NCBI GenBank assembly: GCA_017452335.1
Contig: JAFTMP010000127.1
Coordinates: 1-5,389, forward strand
Length of the DNA stretch: 5,389 bases
Origin: Clostridia bacterium
GTDB taxonomy: Bacteria > Bacillota > Clostridia > Oscillospirales > CAG-272
Direction of reading: 5' to 3'
Below, piece after piece: positions 1-4,442 of this stretch. The position numbers and the translations under genes are program-made. Each line of letters begins with the position of its first letter. Within the stretch, counting starts at the first letter, position 1. The notes below the pieces were generated by a model. The model was not told the DNA's origin. It made no database searches and saw only the letters and a list, made by a program, of their open reading frames with translations.

Positions 1-4
1 ACAT

Positions 5-43
5 AAAAACGCCGCTGAAAGTATTGCTTTCAGCGGCGTTTTT
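5..43. terminator. Bidirectional intrinsic terminator
   Basis: A perfect 17-bp stem (5-21 pairs with 27-43) encloses a 5-base loop. The GC-rich core is GCCGCTGAAAG. The stem is flanked by an A-run on the left and a T-run on the right, so either strand's RNA would end in a stable hairpin plus U-tract. It could end an upstream plus-strand gene outside the window and also the minus-strand operon that ends at 320. Confidence 0.9.
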
Positions 44-115
44 TGCATGGATTTGTGGTTTTTATAGACCGAGATCGGCAAAGATTCCGATGGTGAATAT
101 CTGTCTATCCTTTCC

Positions 116-139
116 CGCGCAAAACGAAGGTTTTGCGCG
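116..139. repeat. Perfect 10-bp hairpin with GAAG loop
   Basis: CGCGCAAAAC at 116-125 is exactly complementary to 130-139, with the tetraloop GAAG between. The A and T tracts lie inside the stem rather than after it, so this is not a classic terminator. It sits between the left-edge terminator and the AT-rich inverted repeat and may be one part of a composite intergenic element. Confidence 0.7.
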
Positions 140-159
140 CATCAAAAGCTTTTTGAAAT

Positions 160-193
160 GCTAAAAAAATTTTTCACGAAAAAGTTTTTTAGC
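160..193. repeat. AT-rich inverted repeat (16-base arms)
   Basis: The arms 160-175 and 178-193 are complementary at 15 of 16 positions, with one A-G mismatch (169/184). Both outer ends are GCT/AGC. It directly precedes the GC-rich palindrome array. In the minus-strand transcript it would form a hairpin downstream of the methyltransferase gene. The arms are A/T homopolymers between short GC clamps, so secondary structure is likely, but a terminator role is not certain. Confidence 0.7.
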
Positions 194-198
194 GGGGT

Positions 199-315
199 GC
201 GGGGCAGCGCCCCGCGACGTGCTTTGGGGCATGGGGCAGCGCCCCGTAATGTGTCCGTGGAGAGGGCGGCGCCCCCGCGATGTGTCTTGGGGCACGGGGC
301 AGCGCCCCGTAATGT
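199..315. repeat. Tandem array of four GC-rich palindromes
   Basis: Four copies of a short palindrome occur at about 200-214, 232-246, 263-277 and 295-309, with a period of 31-32 bases. The consensus is CGGGGC, a 3-base AGC loop, then GCCCCG. Copy 3 is degenerate. The links between palindromes alternate: copies 1 and 3 are followed by related sequences ending TTGGGGCA, and copies 2 and 4 by TAATGT. The array is therefore best read as two copies of a 63-bp dimer; 233-252 and 296-315 are identical over 20 bases. The array ends four bases from the stop codon of the methyltransferase gene on the minus strand. Similar GC-rich intergenic palindromes are common in clostridial genomes, from general knowledge. 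The mobility or function of this one is unknown. Confidence 0.8.
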
Positions 316-319
316 ACCT

Positions 320-1099
320 TTATCCTCTGTTTTGCCGAAATACTTCGAATGCCAAAATAGAGGCGGCAGAGGCGGCGGATAGGGCGGCATCGAACGCTCT
401 GCCGTAGTCCAAGCGCACAATGGCATCGCTTGCGTCAAGCACGCCGCGGGTGATCCCTCTTTTTTCTCCGCCCACCACCAAAAGAAGGGGCTTTGTTAAA
501 TCGGCATCGTACACCGGAATAGAGTTTGGCAGGTCTGCCGAAACGATCTTGTAGCCCTGCGCTTGAAAAAGTGTCACTGCGTTTTGCGGGTCGGACAAAA
601 ATAAGGGCATACGCTCGCTGGCTCCCGCAGAGGAGCGGGCAATGATGCCGTCAGCCCCTTGACGTACGCCCGACGTGAGGATCACGCCGTTTACGCCTGC
701 GGCGTAAAGGGAACGTAAAGCATAGCCGAAATTGTAGGGGTCTTCAATGCCCTCCATCATCACGTAAAAGCCGTGGGGGTCAATATCCTGCGCGCTAAGT
801 GATTTGATCGTGCGCTCACTGCAGAGCGCCAACACCCCGCCGTGGCTGTTGCCAAGAGCCTTTTTCTCGATCTCTTCTCTTGCACAAAGGATCAGCGGAA
901 AGCCGTACTCCTCTGCGCGGTGGTTTAAATAGGCATATTCCTTGATGTGGCTTTTTTTGCGCTCTTCTAAATAAAGCAGAGCATGGATTTTGCGGTCGTT
1001 GTGCGCCCCTTTTTGTGCGTCCAGCAGGGCGCGCACGCTGATCATTCCTTCAAATACCGTTTCCGTGGTATCGGATACGGTCTTCTTTTCTTCCTTCAT
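320..1099 (-). CDS. TrmH/SpoU-family RNA 2'-O-ribose methyltransferase
   Basis: A 259-aa protein of the SPOUT (alpha/beta-knot) superfamily, expected to methylate the 2'-OH of a ribose in tRNA or 23S rRNA using S-adenosylmethionine in the cytoplasm. Residues 15-95 resemble the SpoU substrate-binding domain and end in the typical linker NSHGGVLAL. The catalytic domain starts near 113. Motif 1 is EGIEDPYNFGYALRS (117-130) with N123 and the conserved Arg R129. Motif 2 is VVGGEKRGI (208-216). Motif 3 is around 229-251 (DYGRAF through ILAFE). Motif 3 departs from the usual SLNVS: aligned from its C-terminal end it reads ALSAA, so the usual Asn is Ser. The start codon has GAGGA four bases upstream, overlapping the stop of the phosphatase gene, so the two are probably translationally coupled. 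Length fits the RlmB/TrmH class; the exact target base cannot be told from sequence. It ends in TAA, which shows TAA is a stop in this genome. Confidence 0.92.
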   Translation of the reverse strand: MKEEKKTVSDTTETVFEGMISVRALLDAQKGAHNDRKIHALLYLEERKKSHIKEYAYLNHRAEEYGFPLILCAREEIEKKALGNSHGGVLALCSERTIKSLSAQDIDPHGFYVMMEGIEDPYNFGYALRSLYAAGVNGVILTSGVRQGADGIIARSSAGASERMPLFLSDPQNAVTLFQAQGYKIVSADLPNSIPVYDADLTKPLLLVVGGEKRGITRGVLDASDAIVRLDYGRAFDAALSAASAASILAFEVFRQNRG

Positions 1100-1106
1100 G
1101 GCATCC

Positions 1107-2009
1107 TCACTGTTCTTGCTTTAATAGTTCATAAAGATATCCGTCTCGAATTCCGCCCGAGCAGATGAAGATCTCTTCACAGCCCGAAGCGTCAAAAATG
1201 GCATCAAAGGCGGCAATGCCCGCGCCCATTAACTGATATCGTTGGGGAACAAGCAGCTTCATTTTTTCAAAAACCTCTTGCGAGGGATCACAGACCAGAC
1301 GAAGCAGAGATGAAAACTGCGCTCTTGTCAGCTTGTTTGCTTCTTTGATCCCAAGCAACTCCCTTGCCATCGTTTTGCACGCCTTTCCCGTGCCCCCTAC
1401 CATGACGGCACGCTTTCCTCCTGCACCGAAAGAGGAAATCTCGGGGGGAAGAAGGGTCTTTACATAATTTTTGGCATCTATACACTGGGATGCGCTCATG
1501 CGGTCATCCACCCCTGCGGCGTTTTTGGTGGACAGCGCACCAAAGGGGCAGGAATACAGGAAGAGCGTTTGCTCCTTTTCAAAAAGATTCAATTCGGTAC
1601 TGCCGCCACCCATGTCGATCATAAAGCCCTGCGGGGGCAGGGGATGAAGGGTTGCCAGCATGCCCTTGAAGCTGTAAGCCCCCTCCTCTTCGCCGCTGAG
1701 CAGACGCACTTCGATGTCGGTGCGCTTTTTTATTTCCACGATGGTGCTTGCAGGGTCGCTAAGGCGTCTGAAGCTTGCCGTGGCAAAGCAAAACAGCGCG
1801 GCTTCGGCACTTTTGGCATCTTCCTTGTATTCCAAAAGGGTTTCGCATAAGCGCTCATATCCTTCGGGCGTCAAGCATCCGTCTACAATATAGTTGATGA
1901 TGCGCACGGCACGGGATTTGATCCCCAGCGTGCGTACCGTTTCTTGGTGCACCTCAAACAGATCGTATTTTACGGTATTGGAACCGATATCAATGATCAA
2001 ATAACGCAT
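1107..2009 (-). CDS. Ppx/GppA-family phosphatase (exopolyphosphatase-like)
   Basis: A 300-aa protein of the ASKHA (actin/Hsp70/sugar kinase) fold, likely releasing phosphate from polyphosphate or acting on guanosine pentaphosphate. Visible motifs are IDIGSNTVKYDLF (6-18, phosphate 1), FATASFRR (75-82, family ATSAxR), SGEEEGAYSFKG (105-116, the region of the catalytic Glu), IDMGGGSTEL (131-140, phosphate 2), VGGTGKA (204-210) and SGGIRDGYL (284-292) near the C-terminus. The length matches the short, two-lobe form without a C-terminal HD domain. The start at 2009 is chosen because GGGAGGG lies four bases upstream and the protein then begins MRYLIIDIGSNT, as usual for the family. A Met 22 codons further upstream (2075) lies inside the promoter -35 box, so it cannot be on the transcript. 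It is first in a two-gene operon with the methyltransferase. No polyphosphate kinase is in view, so polyphosphate versus (p)ppGpp substrate is open. Confidence 0.92.
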   Translation of the reverse strand: MRYLIIDIGSNTVKYDLFEVHQETVRTLGIKSRAVRIINYIVDGCLTPEGYERLCETLLEYKEDAKSAEAALFCFATASFRRLSDPASTIVEIKKRTDIEVRLLSGEEEGAYSFKGMLATLHPLPPQGFMIDMGGGSTELNLFEKEQTLFLYSCPFGALSTKNAAGVDDRMSASQCIDAKNYVKTLLPPEISSFGAGGKRAVMVGGTGKACKTMARELLGIKEANKLTRAQFSSLLRLVCDPSQEVFEKMKLLVPQRYQLMGAGIAAFDAIFDASGCEEIFICSGGIRDGYLYELLKQEQ

Positions 2010-2013
2010 GATG

Positions 2014-2020
2014 CCCTCCC
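2014..2020 (-). promoter_or_regulatory. Ribosome binding site that fixes the phosphatase start
   Basis: On the minus strand GGGAGGG lies four bases before the ATG at 2009. This is a near-perfect Shine-Dalgarno match and decides the start over the upstream Met at 2075. Confidence 0.85.
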
Positions 2021-2046
2021 AAAATGCTTCGTTACATGGTAAGAAC

Positions 2047-2075
2047 AGTATAGCAGATTCTCCCCTTTTCGTCAA
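2047..2075 (-). promoter_or_regulatory. Sigma-A promoter for the phosphatase-methyltransferase operon
   Basis: On the minus strand TTGACG (2070-2075) is followed by a 17-base spacer and TATACT (2047-2052). Transcription would start near 2040 and give a leader of about 30 bases before the ATG at 2009. The left arm of a CCCCTT/AAGGGG inverted repeat (2062-2067 with 2088-2093) falls in the spacer and the two arms bracket the -35 box; whether it is an operator is unknown. Confidence 0.85.
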
Positions 2076-2136
2076 TCCTTATTTTGGAAGGGGTGTACCG
2101 CTTTCTTCTTTAAATAAGCGATTTTGAAAGTGTGTA

Positions 2137-2165
2137 TTGACAATAAAACATGAAAGGTACATAAT
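2137..2165 (+). promoter_or_regulatory. Sigma-A promoter for the S8 protease gene
   Basis: A perfect TTGACA (2137-2142), a 17-base spacer and CATAAT (2160-2165) form a strong housekeeping promoter. Transcription would start near 2172, giving a leader of about 70 bases. It is divergent from the phosphatase promoter, with about 60 bases between the two -35 boxes. The leader has only a weak 6-bp stem (2187-2192 with 2199-2204) and no recognisable riboswitch. Confidence 0.85.
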
Positions 2166-2228
2166 TATTTGTAGGATATTTGGTGACCATGCGAAGAGGC
2201 GTGGAAGCTTACAAGCCTAACGATCCCC

Positions 2229-2235
2229 AAAGGAG
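2229..2235 (+). promoter_or_regulatory. Ribosome binding site of the protease gene
   Basis: AAAGGAG lies eight bases before the ATG at 2244. It shows that 2244, not any later codon, is the original start of the protease gene even though that frame meets stop codons after 35 residues. Confidence 0.85.
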
Positions 2236-2243
2236 AAGACAAA

Positions 2244-2351
2244 ATGAAAAAAATCAGAATTCGCAAGATAACAGCGGTGCTTGTGCTTGTGATTGTGCTG
2301 GGGCTGTGCTTGTCCCTTGCTGCGGTGTATCATTACGTACGTGAGCAGTAA
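2244..2351 (+). CDS. N-terminal membrane-anchor fragment of the protease (35 aa)
   Basis: This is what would be translated from the good RBS: a short peptide starting MKKIRIRKI, then a hydrophobic stretch of about 20 residues (TAVLVLVIVLGLCLSLAAV) and YHYVREQ before TAA. The basic start and hydrophobic core fit a signal anchor or signal peptide. There is no lipobox, since the residue before Cys is Leu. It is in the same frame as the downstream protease and is most simply the severed N-terminus of that gene. An independent small membrane protein is possible but has no support. Confidence 0.55.
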   Translation: MKKIRIRKITAVLVLVIVLGLCLSLAAVYHYVREQ

Positions 2352-2375
2352 TTGGATGAACTGTAAAACGAGGCG

Positions 2376-4442
2376 TTGGCGCAATTGGAGCGCGATCGCG
2401 ACGAGTATGACGAGCAGAGCATCGTTTTACAGGAAACCTCCAAGGCGCGGGCAAAGGAGCTGGCGGCGCGATTCGGCGCAGAGCTACGGATCACGTCGGA
2501 CGGCAAATATGCAAGACTGACGCTTCCTGAGGGCGTAACCATCAGAGATGTGTATGCCGACCGCGAAAACCGCGCGTACATTGAGGAGCTCTCTGCAGAC
2601 TATCGTGCACGTATCAGCGATATTGTTCAAGCGGAGGATGAGCCCGGCAGGCGACTGCCTGTTCGTCCTCAGTATACGGTCAGTGATACCGATTACAGCA
2701 GGCAGACCTATCTTGACTATCTGAATATGAGCACGGTATGGAACAGCTATACCGGAAGCGGTGTGACCGTTGCAGTGATTGATACGGGTATTGATACCGA
2801 CCATCCCGAGTTTGCGGGGCGGATCAGCGAGTATTCCTACAATGCAACACAGGATAAGATCGTTAAGGATTGGCTCACGGAGGATGGATCTTATGATTGG
2901 TCGCTTGTTGAGGATGAGCAGGGGCATGGTACTGCCGTTACCGGTGTACTTGCCGCCAATATGAACAGCGGTAGCGTGGTGGGTGTTGCGCCCAATGTGA
3001 CCATCCTCACCATCAAGGCGGAGTGCGACGCGATGGGTGCTTTTAAGCGTACCTCCGATCTGGTCTTTGGACTGTATTATGCGATCGAGCGGGATGTGCA
3101 GATCGTGAATATGTCCTTTGGTGTGTACATCAACAATTATTTTGCCGAGGCGGCACAGCTTGCCTATGACAGTGATGTGATCTGCGTGGCGTCGGCAGGC
3201 AATGACGCAACTGCCTCGCTTTGTTATCCCGCTGCCGATGAGCATGTTATCGGCGTGGGGGCTCTTGGAGAGGAGTGGACGCTGGCAGGCTATTCCAACT
3301 ATGGCGAAAACTCCGATCTTGTTGCTCCTGGAAGCACCTATACGACTCTTGCGGGTGGCTCTTACGGAACAATGAGAGGCACATCCTTTTCTGCGCCGCT
3401 TATTTCAGGCGCGTTGGCGCTGTACGCTCAGAGTGACCGTTATACCACGTTTGAAGAGGTGACGCAGCTTTTGTATGCCTCTTGCTATGATCTGGGCGAG
3501 CTTGGAAACGACTGGGAATACGGCTTTGGCGCACCGGATCTTTCTGCCCTGTTGTTGGAAGAGCGGGGAACCGTGACCTTCGATATGCTTACAGACGAGC
3601 TGGAGAATGAAAAAGCGCTGTTTATTCGGGGACATACTCTGCAAGAGCTTCCCGCACCCGAGCGGTTGTACGCCATTTTTGACGGCTGGTATTACGACGA
3701 TACCTTTACGCAGGCTGTTGAGTATTACGCCGACGCTTTTGAAGGGGATCTCACGCTCTATGCCAAGTGGGCAAATGAGGATGACGGTATCCCTTATACG
3801 TACGTTGTTCTTGATGACGGTACGGTGGAGATCCGCTCCTATACCGGTCATCGCAGATATATTACCATTCCCGAGAAAATCGAGGGCAGAGTGGTTTCTT
3901 CTATCGGCGATTTTGCCTTTTCAGGTCAAAGTCGTCTGCGCGAAGTAGACCTTCCCCGGGGGCTGACGAGGATTGGCAGAGCCGCCTTTAGCGGTTGCTC
4001 CAATCTTGTGAGCATTCGTATTCCGGCGGGAGTCAAGACCATTGGCGAAAAGGCGTTTTTGAACAATGTTCGTCTTTCTTCCGTTGCCTTTTTAGCAGAC
4101 AGCAAGCTGCAGACCATTGGCGATTTTGCCTTCGAAGCTTGCGGACGTCTTGAACGGATCGAGCTTCCCGCAGAACTGACTATGGTGAATGCCACCGCCT
4201 TTTACGGTACGAGAGCACTGCATACCATCAACGTGCAGAAGGGCAATGCTGTCTTTGCGTCCAATGACGGGGTATTATTCAATATAGAGGGCAGTTCATT
4301 GATCGCATATCCTTCCGCTCACGCAACGACCTATACGCTGCCCGATTCCACCCGCGTGATCGAGACCTTTGCATTTGCTTGTGCAAAGATTTATACGATC
4401 GAGCTGAAAACGTGGAAACGATCGGTTCTTCGGCGTTTGTGA
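2376..4442 (+). CDS. S8 subtilase domain fragment with Listeria-Bacteroides repeat and first LRRs
   Basis: This is the open stretch between the second TAA and the TGA created by the frameshift: 688 codons if counted from the TTG at 2376. Numbered from there, the catalytic Asp is D136 (VAVIDTGID), His H184 (QGHGTAVTG), oxyanion Asn N276 (SAGND) and Ser S337 (GTSFSAPLISG), so the S8 triad is complete. Residues 25-85 resemble a propeptide (LPEGVTIRDVYA, ENRAYIEE). Residues 400-465 form one Listeria-Bacteroides (InlB B-type) repeat, ending FDGWYYDD and LTLYAKW. BspA-like LRRs start near 506. The last 10 residues after IEL are out-of-frame nonsense. The TTG start is weak, with GAGG only two bases upstream, and such a product would lack the export signal. 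It is therefore best seen as the central piece of a broken gene rather than a functional CDS. Confidence 0.7.
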   Translation: MAQLERDRDEYDEQSIVLQETSKARAKELAARFGAELRITSDGKYARLTLPEGVTIRDVYADRENRAYIEELSADYRARISDIVQAEDEPGRRLPVRPQYTVSDTDYSRQTYLDYLNMSTVWNSYTGSGVTVAVIDTGIDTDHPEFAGRISEYSYNATQDKIVKDWLTEDGSYDWSLVEDEQGHGTAVTGVLAANMNSGSVVGVAPNVTILTIKAECDAMGAFKRTSDLVFGLYYAIERDVQIVNMSFGVYINNYFAEAAQLAYDSDVICVASAGNDATASLCYPAADEHVIGVGALGEEWTLAGYSNYGENSDLVAPGSTYTTLAGGSYGTMRGTSFSAPLISGALALYAQSDRYTTFEEVTQLLYASCYDLGELGNDWEYGFGAPDLSALLLEERGTVTFDMLTDELENEKALFIRGHTLQELPAPERLYAIFDGWYYDDTFTQAVEYYADAFEGDLTLYAKWANEDDGIPYTYVVLDDGTVEIRSYTGHRRYITIPEKIEGRVVSSIGDFAFSGQSRLREVDLPRGLTRIGRAAFSGCSNLVSIRIPAGVKTIGEKAFLNNVRLSSVAFLADSKLQTIGDFAFEACGRLERIELPAELTMVNATAFYGTRALHTINVQKGNAVFASNDGVLFNIEGSSLIAYPSAHATTYTLPDSTRVIETFAFACAKIYTIELKTWKRSVLRRL

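Larger units (their letters stand above)
1..319. other. Intergenic region rich in hairpins and palindromes
   Basis: No convincing gene lies in this stretch. It holds a strong terminator near the left edge, about 70 bases (45-115) with nothing recognisable, a 10-bp stem with a GAAG loop, an AT-rich 16-base inverted repeat, and a tandem array of GC-rich palindromes ending four bases from the stop codon of the minus-strand methyltransferase gene. Open frames that cross it are low-complexity translations of the palindromes and have no ribosome binding site. On the minus strand this is the 3' flank of the phosphatase-methyltransferase operon. Its hairpins may shape or protect the 3' end of that transcript, but this is inference. 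Confidence 0.75.

Noticed and set aside
62..142. 26-residue minus-strand open frame ending in FTIGIFADLGL
   Set aside because: It starts with ATG and ends with TAA, but has no ribosome binding site and its first part is a hairpin arm. Too short to support without conservation data.
199..315. CRISPR array
   Set aside because: The repeated part is a short palindrome with related, not unique, linkers of about 17 bases. There are only four units and no cas gene is in view.
142..438. Open frames on both strands across the palindrome region (for example 158-382 plus, 142-438 minus)
   Set aside because: They are repetitive Arg/Gly/Pro/Ala-rich translations of the GC palindromes, have no RBS, and some overlap the methyltransferase gene.
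2010..2075. Upstream Met (2075) as start of the phosphatase
   Set aside because: It lies in the promoter -35 box, upstream of the expected transcription start, has no RBS, and adds 22 residues not expected in the family. The Met at 2009 has a strong RBS.
2166..2243. Riboswitch or attenuator in the protease leader
   Set aside because: The leader is about 70 bases with only a weak 6-bp stem and no T-run or known aptamer pattern.
2349..2366. TAA read as an amino acid (alternative genetic code)
   Set aside because: The methyltransferase gene in the same window ends at TAA, and reading on would translate the palindrome array. No other gene here carries internal TAA.
2484..3245. 253-codon minus-strand open frame opposite the S8 domain
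   Set aside because: It is the antisense shadow of a domain with clear catalytic motifs. It has no family-like motifs, and the same applies to 3405-3851 on the minus strand.
4403..4415. Programmed -1 ribosomal frameshift at the A-run
   Set aside because: The site reads G AAA ACG in the zero frame, not a canonical slippery heptamer. Only four A's are present, and tRNA re-pairing after a slip would be poor. No clear downstream pseudoknot was seen. A lost base is simpler.
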